DNA of 64,000 nucleotides, from NCBI RefSeq assembly GCF_010183535.1, contig NC_071329.1:4712001-4776000 (forward strand). The letters run 5' to 3'. The notes beneath the pieces are model-generated. The model was given only the letters and a program-made list of their open reading frames with translations, was not told the origin of the DNA and made no database searches. Of the stretch, positions 12,901-23,555 are shown one piece after another (the first letter of the stretch is position 1; the number at the start of each line of letters is the position of its first letter). Position numbers and translations under genes: made by a program. This DNA comes from Caenorhabditis remanei. Lineage: Eukaryota; Nematoda; Chromadorea; Rhabditida; Rhabditidae.

Positions 12901-15900
12901 AGTTTTCGAGAGAAAAATTGCGTTATTAGTGTGAAAATTCAGTGAATTTCAGAAAAAATCTCAAGTCTATCGCTTGAAGCTCGTCTGACATCTGAAAATT
13001 TCAGAGTGAGTAAAAATTTGAGTTTTTGGGTGAAAATCAGAGTTTTTTGACTCGATAAACGCAGAAAACCCCGTTTTTAACAAGTTTTTGACTCGAATTT
13101 CGATTCTGACCGCGAAAAAGCAGAGTTTTCGAGTGAAAAATCGAAAAATTTGTATTAAAATTCGGTGAATTTCAGTAAGAATCTAAAGTGTATCGATTGA
13201 AGGTAAAAATTTGATTTTTTGAGTCAAAATCGACGTTTTGTGGCTTCAAAAACGCAAAAAACACCGCTTCTAGCAGGGTTTTTGACTCGAAATGCGATTC
13301 TGAGCACGAAAATCAAGTTTTCGAGTGAAAATTCCGTTATTTGTATTAAAATTCGGTGAATTTCAGCAAAAATCTCAAGTCAGAAGCTCTGACATTTGAA
13401 AATTTCAGATTGAAGGTTCAAAATCGAAGTTTTTGGGTCGAAAAACGCAGAAAACCCGGTTTTTAACATGTTTTTGGCTCGAAATTCGATTAAGAATACG
13501 AAAATACGAGTTTTCGAGAGAAAAATTGCGTTATTAGTGTAAAAATTCAGTGAATTTGAGTAAAAATCTCAAGTCTATCGCTTGAAGCTCCTCTGACATC
13601 TGAAAATTTCAGAGTGAGTAAAAAATTTGAGTTTTTGGGTGAAAATCGAAGTTTTTGACTTTAAAAACGAAAAAAAATCAGTTTTTAACAAGTTTTTGGC
13701 CCGAAATTCGATTCTGAGCACGAAAATCGAGTTTTCGAGTGAAAATTCCGTTATTTGTATTAAGATTCGGTGAACTTCAGCAAAAATCTCAAGTCAGAAG
13801 CTCTGACATTTGAAAATTTCAGATTGAAGGGTCAAAACCGGCGTTTTTTGGCTTGAAAAACGCAGAAAACCCCGTTTTTAACAAGTTTTTGGCTCGAAAT
13901 TCGATTAAGAATACGAAAATACGAGTTTTCGAGAGAAAAATTGCGTGATTAGTGTGAAAAAAAAAATTAGTGATTAGTGTGAAAAGTGAATTTCAGTGAA
14001 AATCTCAAGTCTATGGATTGGGATCTGAAAATTTCAGAGTGAATGAATGTTTGAGTCAAAATCGACGTTTTGTGGCTTCAAAAACGCAAAAAAACACCGC
14101 TTTTAACAGGTTTTTGACTCGAAATTCGATTCTGATCACGAAAAATCGAGTTTTCAAGAGAAAAATTCAGCGAATTTCAGTAAAAATCTCGTCTGAAGCT
14201 CTGACATGTGAAAATTTCAGATTGAAGGGTCAAAATCGGAGTTTTTTGACCTCAAAACCCAGAAAATCCAGTTTTTAACAAGTTTTTGACTCGAAAATTG
14301 ACAAATTTCTACCTTAACAACATTCTTCAACGCCTTCTTATCCTTGGCCTTTAATTCCTCATAAACCGTGTCGAATTCCTTGGCGAATCTCAATCCAATC
14401 ATTCGAATATTCGCCTTCATCTTCTTCTTATCCATCAGATTCTGCTCCATTCCCTCCGTCAGAATCAATTTCAGAAACGTTTCAGCTTGCTCCGTAGTCA
14501 GGAGAGTCGCATCGTCACTCGTCTCCACAAGAGCCGCAATCGCCAACGCTTGCTCCTCAGATTCAGAATCCCTTGACAGCGCCACAAGCTCCGCCCACAA
14601 CACATTATAGAACATTGTAGTGTCGGTACGCTCGGCGAGATCTTTCAGAATCTTCCAAACATCGATGGATTCATCGTGACGGAGCAACTTTTTCAGCGTG
14701 TTTTTAGACAAATTCTGCACATTTTGCTGCTGGAACACAACCATCAAAGTGGAGATTGAGGCTGGCGCAGTGTCGGCGCGAAGTTTTGTGATGAGCAGTT
14801 TACAGAGAGAATTTAGAACTTCTTCCTTGAGTTTTACAGTCAAAACTAGTTGGGAAATGACTACCAGTGCACTATAACGGAACGATTGCATTGGGCTCTT
14901 CACACCATTCTCAATAAATGGCATTAACTTCGCCAGCATCATTTCGTCAACTTTCTCCGGGTCATTAAACATACTAAGCAGTAGTTTCGCGTGGAAATTG
15001 AAGAGAATCGGATGTTTGATTTCTAAATAATCACTTCCCACAATATCAACTGCTTTTCTGATATGATCAGTAATACAACTGATAATCGAGTGCTTGCTGG
15101 CCAGGGTGGCTTTGGCAATCGACGCGAAAGGGATCGGAGTTTCAGACTTTAAGAATTGCTGCATAAACTGCCACTCTTTCGATCGTTTCCAGTCGAAATC
15201 TAGAATCCGAAGAAGACGAGAATAGACTTTTGTCTCGTGGAACGGAAGGAATGTGAGAAGAAGAGTCTCGGCGTTGAATGCGTAGATTTGATAGGTGTGA
15301 ATGAGATATTCGAGCACTTGTTGACATGGAAAATGATGGAGATATGGGGAGAGTTCTAGGAGAAGCTTCTCGATTTGCTTGTTGAGAGCATCGTTCGCGT
15401 CTTTTTCCAGCATTGATCTGGAAGAAGATTGATGTTTTTAGGGTGAAAATAGAGGTTTTTGGGCTGAAATTATCAAAATTTGGGGAGGATTTTGGCCGAA
15501 AACTTAGTTTTTTTTCGCTATTTTTGGTGGAAATTAGGTGCAAATGTTCAAAAAAGTTATGAAAAACTCCAAATGTTTGTTCTAAAACACCAGAAAAACT
15601 ATTTTTGGCATTTAATATGTCAAAAATTCCTACTTTTCCCTGAAAAAAACCAAATTTTCATTAAAAAGGAGCAAAAGAACCACATTTCCAGCTGAAAAAA
15701 ACTCAAATTCCTCAAGCTTTCAGCAAAAAAAGGTTGTTCTTTTGCTATTTTTAAACAAAAATTTGGCTTTTTCAGAGTTAAAATAGGAATTTTTGACATA
15801 TTAATTGTCAAAACAACCTTTTGTAGTGTTTTAGAACAAAAATTTGAAGTTTTTTGAATTTTTCTCATTTTCACACAGAAAACTACGTTTTGGTCTGAAA

Positions 15901-16477
15901 AACACTGCTTTGGAGGTCAAAAATTTGAATTTTCGCTTGAAAACAGCCCATTACCATTTAAAACGAGCCAATCATTATCAAAAAAAAGAGATAATTCAAG
16001 CTGAAAAACTGTATTTTGTGGTTTTCTCTGCAAAAATCTGAAATTTTCTACAGTTTTCGGTGTAAAAATGCAATTTTTGACCACTGATTTAATGCTGTTA
16101 TACCTAACACTGTCAAAAACTACATTTTTTTGTCCCTCACGGCCAGAATCCTGAAAATATCCCGGTTTCAGCTACCTACCTAACAAAATCCACCCTTTCC
16201 TCTGAGAACAAATCATTCTCGATCTCCGTATCAAAAATCGGATCGATTCGCTTCATTTGCTCGAGTCCAGCGACACCTGTAACCATTTTTCCGTTATTTT
16301 TAATTATTTTTCCCAAAAATTCCTGAAAAACCGACCAATTCGATGCGCTGTCTCATTCGTAAGCTTTCCGGCCTCTTTCCGATCGAAAAGAAGTGAAACA
16401 TGTCGCTTTTCGACAGTCAAGTGACGTGCTGCGGATGTTCGCAAATTTTCTAACTGGCTTGTCAGTGATGTCGCCAT
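996..16477 (-). CDS. toe-1: HEATR1/UTP10 homolog, U3 snoRNP/SSU-processome HEAT-repeat protein (12 exons)
   Basis: The exons I place are 16477-16336, 16276-16180, 15417-14313, 12601-12197, 11356-11115, 10379-9725, 8910-8493, 6950-6340, 5501-5193, 3821-3245, 2238-1943 and 1090-996. All junctions are GT/AG and in phase. The product is about 1650 residues of helical repeats, smaller than human HEATR1 but typical in design. The start matches HEATR1 (FDRKEA near residue 34, ETAHRIG-AGLE at the exon 1/2 join), residues 100-140 match the LSPY...LEYLIH region, and the end (MLKTRDSRPKIRYRAL, then LLPFLNEL and QCQKVI) matches the BP28CT-type C terminus. HEATR1/UTP10 acts in the nucleolus in the tUTP/UTP-A subcomplex, supporting rDNA transcription and early 18S rRNA processing. 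C. elegans calls this gene toe-1 (an ERK target). Exon 10 contains an apparent -1 frameshift at 3720-3723; restoring one base makes the total coding length divisible by three. Introns are long and repeat-filled. Confidence 0.9.
1100..1740. repeat. Tandem ~200-bp repeat with GGCTCCGCCC core in HEATR1 last intron
   Basis: A block containing CTCCGCCC, then TTTTGCAA and a GCGCACGGTTT-like string, occurs near 1118, 1331, 1529 and 1665, spaced by roughly 140-215 bases. The intervening sequence (GAATTCGTG and AT-rich DNA) also recurs. It is a degenerate tandem array of the same dispersed family that appears near 26230-26640, 34470-35070 and 42880-43470. Confidence 0.6.
1743..1915. repeat. GC-ended inverted repeat (GGCCCGG family)
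   Basis: The segment starts with a GCATAGTTGTCAAGGCCC border and ends with GGGCCGGACCTTGACAGCTATG, which is its inverted counterpart. The interior is AT-rich. It is a short member of the same family as 7438-8103 and 19920-20012 and lies in the last intron of HEATR1. Confidence 0.6.
3720..3723 (-). other. toe-1: Apparent single-base frameshift in HEATR1 exon 10
   Basis: Reading from the exon 10 acceptor (exon starts at 3821) in the phase set by exon 9 gives KALSALFNLL...RKAVVQLRK, and homology then continues in the next frame as FVNDIITPSLEF. The switch falls on a run of four A (minus strand); five would keep the frame. The summed exon lengths are 4952, and adding one gives 4953 = 1651 codons. 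This is either an assembly error in a homopolymer or a real lesion. Confidence 0.75.
4030..5035. repeat. toe-1: TTCAGAATCTGAATC minisatellite in HEATR1 intron 9
   Basis: About 1 kb is built from 6- and 9-base words TCTGAA and TTCAGAATC in varying order. Because the period is a multiple of three, all frames stay open for long distances and translate to low-complexity runs rich in E and S, N and L/Q, or I and K. These are artefacts of the repeat, not a gene. The array lies between HEATR1 exons 9 and 10. Confidence 0.85.
7438..8103. mobile_element. Foldback element with GGCCCG-rich ends
   Basis: Both ends carry GGGCCGGGCCGGGCC-type sequence (7441-7505 and 8035-8095). Inside, long arms pair: TTTTTCAGTACATTTCAATAG near 7733 is inverted near 7863-7885, and the GAGACCTCAAAATGTC block near 7697 pairs with the block near 7905-7920. 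The right border reads TTTTGCAAGTATG as at the window start. No transposase is visible, so it is non-autonomous. It lies in HEATR1 intron 7. Confidence 0.65.
12940..14285. repeat. toe-1: Degenerate ~205-bp tandem repeat in HEATR1 intron 3
   Basis: A unit with the landmarks AATCTCAAGTC, TGAAAATTTCAGA, GAGTTTTTGG, AACGCAGAAAACCC and CGAAATTCGATTCTGA repeats about seven times, with the CTCAAGTC-type landmark near 12961, 13181, 13373, 13567, 13786, 14003 and 14187 (spacing about 185-220). Units alternate between a CTATCGCTTGAAG and a CAGAAGCTCTGAC version, suggesting a two-unit higher-order period. No coding potential. Confidence 0.75.
15571..15846. repeat. Intronic inverted repeat in HEATR1 intron 2
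   Basis: The arms at about 15571-15690 and 15725-15846 pair imperfectly: TGTTCTAAAACACC inverts near 15827-15840, TATGTCAAAAATTCC near 15793-15803, and GAGCAAAAGAACC near 15734-15748. The spacer is short. No target duplication was identified. Confidence 0.6.
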
Positions 16478-16784
16478 TTTACCCGGTGTTTGGAGAAATA
16501 ACAGACAACAATTCTGGAATTTTTGGATTTAAAATTAAATTTTCGATTTTTTGAGTAAAAAAAACTGAAGAAATCGGTTAAAATTCAATTTTAATTTAAG
16601 AAAAAAGGTGAAAATCAAGAGAAAAAATAATTAAAAATTTCGGAGGTCCGCAAACACCGTGACGTTAACTTTGCGTACAATGCCCACTATCTTACGACAA
16701 TTAATTTCAGAATAATTTTTTCATTTTTTTACTTCGGTTTTCAGCGATTTTTTTTCATTAAAATCTAATTTTCTAGGTAACAAA
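16478..16784. promoter_or_regulatory. Shared bidirectional promoter region of HEATR1 and DCAF13 homologs
   Basis: Only 307 bases separate the two start codons, which point away from each other, so promoters of both genes must lie here or in the first introns. The region is AT-rich with one GC-richer island near 16645-16695 (CGGAGGTCCGC, CCGTGACGTTAAC) that is a candidate for shared control. A TTCTAG just before the DCAF13 start and a TTCCAG upstream of HEATR1 (minus strand, about 16512) could be spliced-leader acceptor sites. This is inference from position. Confidence 0.55.
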
Positions 16785-19700
16785 ATGAAAATCAAAGTGA
16801 TTTCCCGTAATCCGAACACTTATCAAAGAGAAACAGTCGATCAAAGAAACAAAAGTGAGTTTTATTCATTTTTCTCGTATTTTTTCAAGTTTTTTCCTAA
16901 ATTTCCCAATTTTCAGTCGTCCGAAACTTCAATACACCGGCAGATCCGTTCCGTGCACAAGTTGAATACACACGTGCTCTAAATGCGACGAAATTGGAGC
17001 GAGTCTTCGCGAAACCGTTCGTCGCCAGTCTCGATGGACATGTTGATGGAGTTCAAGTGCTTGCCAAGCATCCAAGTGTGTAGAATTCAGTTTTTAAGTG
17101 AAAAATGAGTGGAAAATACAGAAAAATCTATGAAAATCATTAAAAATCGAAAAAAAAACCCTATAAATTAATTTTTTTGCAAAAAAAAACATTTTTCCTC
17201 CAATTTTGTACGTAAAACTACCAAAAAGTACTGATTTTATGTTGAAAAAGTGAGGAAAATCGATAGAAAAAGCTTTTTCAAGTTCAAAATCCAGAAAATA
17301 GGCCCAAAACTTACTGAAAGCCAGTTTTGCTTCAAAAAATTTGTTTTCGGTTCTTTTTTTCAAGAAAAAGGTGCAAAAGTGGGCCAGAAGCCAGAATACC
17401 CCTTTTATACTGATAAAACTCCAAGTTCTTACCCAAAATACGTTAATTTCAGTTTAAAAACCGCGTCAAAAAACTTATTTTCAGTTGAATAATACTGTTT
17501 CTGAGTCTCTAACTCTATCTTCCCTTTCAAAATCCTGGGGGTTTAGCTGAAAATGATGTTTTTAAGTCTGAAATCATTCAAAAACTCTTATTTTTCTCTC
17601 TAAAATTGTATTTTTTAGCTGAAAAAGTCTCACTTTTCGCTCTGAAATTTTAGTTTTTAGCCGAAAAGCTCTCATTTTTCGCTCGAAAAATGTTTTTTCA
17701 GCCGAAAAACGGTAATTTTTCGCCCTAAAATTGTGTTTATTAGCCAAAAAACGACGGTTTTTTACCCAAAATGTCTGATTTTCCGCTCAGAAATTGTCTT
17801 TTCCAGCTGAAAAACTCTCGTTTTTCACCTAAAACAGCGACTTCTTCCACCGCCCACTTTCCTTCTATCTTCTCTTCCGAAATCTTAAATTTTAGACGGA
17901 AATTATGTTTTTGATCCTGAAATCATTCAAAAAATCCATTTTTGCCCTAAAATTTTCGTTTTTAGTCGAAAAATTCTCATTTTTCGCTCTGAAATGGTCG
18001 TTTTCAGACGAAAAACTCATTTGTAATCCTATAATTGTCTTTTTTTAAACAAAAACTCTCATTTTTCAACCTAAAATTGTCGTTTTCAGCCGGAAAACTC
18101 TCATTTTGGTCTAAAATTTGTCGTTTTTACCCGAAAAATGATGGTTTCCGCCTTTAAATTGTCGGATTTAGCCGAAAAACTCTTATTTTTCGCCCTAAAA
18201 TTGTCATTTTTACCCCAAAAACTCTCATTTTTCCACTGTCTTTTTTTTTAGTCGAAAAACTTTTATTTTTCGCCCTTGAATTGACGTTTTTACCTGAAAA
18301 GCTCTCATTTTTCGACTTAAAATTGTCGTTTTTTGCCGACAAACTTTCATTTTTCGCCCTAAAGTTGTCTTTTTTAACACAAAAACTCTCATTTTTCAAC
18401 CTAAAGTTGTCGTTTCTAGCCGGAAAACTCGCATTTTGCTCTAAAATTGTTGTTTTTAGCAGAAAAATGAAGGTTTTCCACTCAGAGACTGTCTTCTTTA
18501 GACGAAAAACTCAATTTTTAGCCGGAAATCTCTCCTTTTTGCTCTAAAATTTTCCTTTTTCGCCGAAAAATGTCGTTTTTAGTCGATAAAAGATGATTTT
18601 TCGCCCTAAAATTCTATTTTTTAGCAGTAAAACTCATTTTTTTCCAGACCGCCCATCCACAATCTTCTCGGGTGCCCGTGACGGTCAAGTCAAGATCTGG
18701 AATCTGGCTTCACGTGAGTGTCAAGCGACTCTCGACGCCCATCGAGGTCTCGTCAACGACATCTCAGTCGACTGTGCCAACGGAGAGAACTTTGTGACCG
18801 TCGGACAAGACGCCCAACTGAAATATTGGAAGATTTCTACAGTAATCGACACGAAACAACAGACTCCAACACATTCGATCCCTCTTGAAGGCGTCATTTA
18901 CGGCGTCTCTCATCTCTCGTTTTCATCGGATTTCGTCACGTGTGGAGAGGATATTTCAGTGTGGAAACCGTTCCGTGAGACGCCTCTTCGTAGTTATAAT
19001 CTCGGAACTGATACTATTCATACGTGCCGCGCGAATCCTGTTGAGGAGAATGTTATCGTTGGAGCGAGATCCGATCGATCGGTTTTTGTGTTGGATACGA
19101 GACAGGATGTTCCGGTTAAGGTAGAGAAAATGTTTAGAAAAATAGCAATTTTTTGGTAAAAGCAGCAAAAAATTTGGATATGTTCTTCAAAATGTGAAGA
19201 AAAATGTGGACTTTCCAATGATTTATAGTCAAAAACCCCCTTTAAAGCGAATTTTCAGTCTGAAAATGGTCGAAATTCCACAGCTGGCCGAACTTTTTTT
19301 TGTGATTCTAGGCCACAGTAAATTCTTCCAGCCGTCCGTTTCATGATCATTCTTAAATTTTATCTTGTTATCAGTATTGTCTGTGGCCTAGAAACACAAA
19401 AACGGAAAGATCGGCCAGTGACCAATTAAGACCATTTTCAATACAGAAAATTCGCCCCTGAATACCGTAATCAGTTTTCGCATGAAGTCTTCAAGCTGAA
19501 GAAATCCCGATTATTGGACCGAAATTCATAGTTTCAGCCACAAAAACGCGATTCCCAGCTGGAAAACTCATTTTTACTGTTGAAAATTGATTAGAGCTTG
19601 CAATTATCAGCTGGAAACCCTTCTTTTCATCTGACCGTGTATTTTTGTGCCGGAAAACTTTGTTTTGTCCGTATTTGGAGTGCAAAACACCAATTTTTGA

Positions 19701-22540
19701 CCATTTCTTTTATAAAATCTAGTTTTCACCTTGAAAATTGCGCCAAAGACAAAATTTTTTGAATTTTTGAATTTTTTTGAATTTTTTTCGCGAAATAGTC
19801 CATTTTTTTCCTATCCCTCAGAATTAGAGGAAATTCTGAAAAATCACTAGAAATAGATACATTTTCGATAAGAAATTGACAAAATTTAAGAAAAAATCTG
19901 GAAAAAAATATATCATTTTTGAAGCCGGGCCGGGCCTTGAAAATTTTCCACCAGGCCGGCCCGGCCTGGGCCTTCGGGTCTTGCCGGGCCGGCTTGGGCC
20001 TTGACAACTATGCGATTTTCGACTGGAATGTACTATTTCAGCCATTACCTTTTCACCTGTTTTGTTAGAAATTTTAGCGACTTTTAGGCAAAATTATCGT
20101 AATTTTCTTCTTTTTGGAAGCATGTCACATCATTCCTTTCCAGAAAGTGACAATGAAAATGCGTCCGAATAAAATCTCGTGGAATCCGATGGAGGCGTAC
20201 TCGTTCACTGTCGCATCGGAAGACTTTAATTTGTACACTTTCGATATGAGATACATGGAACACCCTGTCCAATCTCATCAGGGATTCACTTCAGCTGTGT
20301 TGGATGTGGACTATTCGCCGACTGGACAGGAATTCGTCGCCGCTGGATACGATAGATCGATTCGGTTGTTTAAGGCTAGGGATATGACTAGCAGGTGGGT
20401 GTTTCATAGAAAAAATATAGATTTTTGAGGGGTTTTGGGGTGAAAAAACGCAATTAAAGAGCAATTTTTGATTGAAAAAAACCGGAAAATGCAACGCAAA
20501 TCGTAGTTTTAGGTCGAAAATTCCATTTTTTGATAGAAAAACTCTGATTTTTCGTGATTTTTCATCAAAAACCCGGTTTTTAGCTTTCAATTAAGCTCCG
20601 CCCACTTTTCCCGCTTTGAAAAATCCCAAAATTTAGTCTAAAAATAAGAATTTCCAATTCAATTTCACATTTTCTTGCCAAAATTCATATTTTTAGCCAC
20701 GAAAAAGGGGAGTATCCAGCTGGAAAACTCATTTTTTGCTGCTTTGGAGGGAAAAAACATAAATTTTTCCAGAAAATTCCTGAAAAATTCTGAAAATTCC
20801 AGAAATATTGGCTGAAAATCAACATTTTCAGATGATTTTGCATCAATTTTCGAGAAAAACTCTGAATTTTATTGGAATTTTATCTATTTTATGATGTTTT
20901 CGATTCAAAAACCTAATTTTTACCATATTTTTACACAGAAATTTCAATTTTTCGTCTGAAAAATGCCTGTTTTTGAGGATTTTTGAGTCTAAAACCCCAA
21001 TTTTTTCTAGAATCTAGATTTAGGCTCAAAATACTCAAATTCAAAAAACTATTGTATAATTTTACGATTTGAAACACTATTGAAACACTATTGTCACAGT
21101 AGTATTTTCAATTTTTCGTTTGAAAATGTCTTTTTTTGAGGATTTTAAGGTCTAAAAAGTCGATTCCGTTACCGAAAAAGCCAATTTCAGCCATTTTTGA
21201 TCCTTAATCCCTCATTTCAGCCGCCAGAAACTCCAAATATTTTTTTCCTGCAATTTTTTGGCTGAAAAAGTTCGAAAAAAAAAAATTTTTATCCAATTTT
21301 TCTCAAAAATTCAAGCAAATTTCAGAGATGTGTACTACACGAAACGAATGGCATCAGTGTTGTCAGTCCTCTGGTCAGCCGACTCGAAATTCGTGTTATC
21401 CGGTAGTAACGAGATGAATATTCGAGTGTGGAAAGCGAATGCAGCCGAGAAGTTGGGTCCGTTGACGAAGCGAGAGAAACAGGCGTTCGCTTATAATGAG
21501 AAATTGAGAGAGACGTATAAGAATCATCCGGAAGTCAGACGAATCGCCAAGCATCGCAATGTGCCTAAACATATTTTCGCGTGAGTTGAAGAGAGGGTGG
21601 CCTAGGTTTTCAAGACAGCGTTTTCTAGGCCATATGGGAATTTGGAAGGTTAGAAATCTGATCAAATTTAAGATTTCACAAATCCAATCTGAAAATCCAC
21701 GAATTTAAAAATGGAAACGTTCTCGGCAATCAAAATTATGCATATTTTTTGACCGAAAAAAAAAACGAAAAAAATTTCGGCTGAAATTTCTAAAATTGAG
21801 TAACAAAAATATCGATTTTTCGATTTTTCTGAAATTTTTTATAATCTAGTACTCAAAAACTGGTTTCTGGGGGTCTTCCCTCGAAATACTTACAGTTTTC
21901 ATACAAATTCAAGATTTTTTCCTCCGAAAAACTCATTTTTCAGACAGGTTTCATGACATTTTTTTCGAATATTCCTGTTTTTTCGATCAAAAATTTTCGA
22001 AATGTTTTTTTTCTTTTTTCGCTATAAAGTTTAATATGACCAAAGTACTTGAAAAATGAGTTTTTGTAGGCGAAAATCTTGAACCCCCAGAAACCCGTTT
22101 TTGAGAACAAAATTCGAAAAAATTTCAAGAAAAACCGAAAAATCACTATAGAAATTTTCAGCTGAAATTTTTCCAAAAGACGGAAAAAACTGTTGAAATC
22201 CGGACACACCGGTTGACTATCAGAAATCTTGAAATTTGGACATCCGGACATACACCTGGATGACCATTCAGACACACATACGGGAACATTCGTATAAACA
22301 GACTGACATTTGGAAATCAGGACGCACAGACACATGCACAGATATCCTCCTAAAAACCCCCATAATTTCCCCCATAATTTGAAAAAAACTAATATTTTCA
22401 GAGCCGCGAAAGAGCACAAACTCATCAGAGACGCCCGTGGACGTCGGGATCTTCGACGTGCGAAGGCTCAAGGACTCGACGAAGAGGAATCGTATCTGCC
22501 GACGACTCAGAAGGTTATGCTTGGCGACGCGGAGATGTGA
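16785..22540 (+). CDS. DCAF13: DCAF13/SOF1 homolog, WD40 SSU-processome protein (6 exons)
   Basis: Exons are 16785-16854, 16917-17075, 18648-19120, 20144-20394, 21326-21580 and 22402-22540; they join in phase to 448 residues, close to the length of human DCAF13 (445). The start (MKIKVISRN, then PFRAQVEYTRALNATKLERVFAKPF) and WD units such as SGARDGQVKIWN, GYDRSIRLF and SGSNEMNIRVWKA are clear. The last about 110 residues form the Sof1 domain with KLGPLTKREKQA and HPEVRRIAKHRNVPK, which distinguishes this family from other WD proteins. The yeast counterpart Sof1 binds the U3 snoRNP and is needed for 18S rRNA maturation; in animals the protein can also serve as a CUL4 adaptor. I associate it with C. 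elegans ZK430.7. It is transcribed away from HEATR1, another processome component. Introns 2, 3 and 5 are long and repeat-rich. Confidence 0.92.
17560..18640. repeat. ~45-50-bp degenerate tandem repeat in DCAF13 intron 2
   Basis: Roughly twenty units follow the pattern CTCATTTTTCGCCCTAAAAT, TGTCGTTTTTAGCC, GAAAAA. Spacing is about 45-55 bases, and units differ by several substitutions. Accidental open frames on both strands here are repeat artefacts. Confidence 0.75.
19283..19425. repeat. Short inverted repeat with CTAGGCCA ends
   Basis: The left part (GGCCGAACTTTTTTTTGTG, then TTCTAGGCCACAG) is inverted at the right (CTGTGGCCTAGAAACACAAA, then AAGATCGGCCAG). It lies in DCAF13 intron 3. The same GGCCTAG/GGCCGA words recur near 21600, 27440-27480, 33450-33475, 33729-33943 and 61210-62050. 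Confidence 0.6.
19920..20012. repeat. GC-rich GGCCCGG-family repeat
   Basis: This is a dense cluster of GCCGGGCCGGGCC and GGCCGGCCCGG words with the border GCCTTGACAACTATG, matching the right border of the 1743-1915 copy. It lies in DCAF13 intron 3. Confidence 0.6.
21770..22185. repeat. Inverted repeat in DCAF13 intron 5
   Basis: Sequence around 21853-21945 (CTGGTTTCTGGGGG, TTCAAGATTTT, AAAAACTCATTTTTCA) is inverted around 22050-22105 (TGAAAAATGAGTTTTT, AAAATCTTGA, CCCCCAGAAACCCG). The arms are imperfect and together span about 400 bases. No terminal duplication was found. Confidence 0.55.
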
Positions 22541-23555
22541 TGATTCAATTAATTTCTTTTTTTTTGTTTGTGTTATACTTTTTGTTATTTCTTCATTATT
22601 GTTATGTTTCTGTTTTCGGAGTTTTTTCGCCCGAAAAAGATCAATTTATTATAGAATTCTCTGAAGTTTTCAGATTTTTTGGTATTTTTTATTCTGAACT
22701 TTACTAAAAATCCTACGAAAAAAAAACAGGAAAATCGAGAAAAAATTGCCTTAAATGAGGATTTTTCTAAAATTTTCCGATTTTTCAGGATTTCGTTTTC
22801 TCAAATTCAGAATCAAAATTCTTCGAAAATACAGGAAAATCAAAAAAATCGACAAAAAAATCTGAAAATTTTTCCAAAATTTGGCCGAAAATCAAAGTTT
22901 TCTGGCGATTTTGCTTCAATTTTCGAGAAAAAATCCTATTTTTTTTGGTTTTCTATTTTTTGACTGAAAAATTGGGAAAAATCGTAAATATTAATCCAAA
23001 TTTTCTGAAAATTCCAGAAATAAGGCGATTTTCCATAAGTTTTCGAGAAAAACTCCGAATTTTAGTGTTTTCCTGCTACTTTTTGACTGAAAAATCATGC
23101 AATCAATCGAAAAAATCTGAAAATTCCAGTAAAAAAAGCGATAAATTCAAAATATCTGAAAATTCCAAAAAAATCTCCAAAATGTCCTTTTTTTCAGAAC
23201 TTTTCATAATTTTCAACCAACTCCATTGTTCTCTCTGATCGTTTTTCTCTGTTTTCTTGGTGTCTTTGATTTTATGAACTCACATTTTCTAGAATCTTCT
23301 TCTTCTTTTTCTAGAAAACGCTATTTCTAAGTATGTCACCGCTAAATCACTCAAATTCTTATTCATCCCAAAATTTTTATTTTTAAATTTTCGTATTCTT
23401 GTGTCCTCAAGTACCACCAGCACTCTAACTTTACAACCTTCATAAATCCAAAAGTTGCTAGGTGACCGTATGGAAACAACTCGCGATTTTCCACTTTTTG
23501 CTCAACTTTTTCCCATTCTTTCCCTTAAAAAACCCTCAAAAAACCCTCAAAAATC
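22541..23555. other. Intergenic spacer, DCAF13 to 7TM receptor gene
   Basis: It holds the 3' untranslated region of the DCAF13 gene, AT-rich sequence of the GCGATTTT/TCAGAAAATT type also found in neighbouring introns, and the upstream region of the receptor gene. I see no gene in it. Confidence 0.6.
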
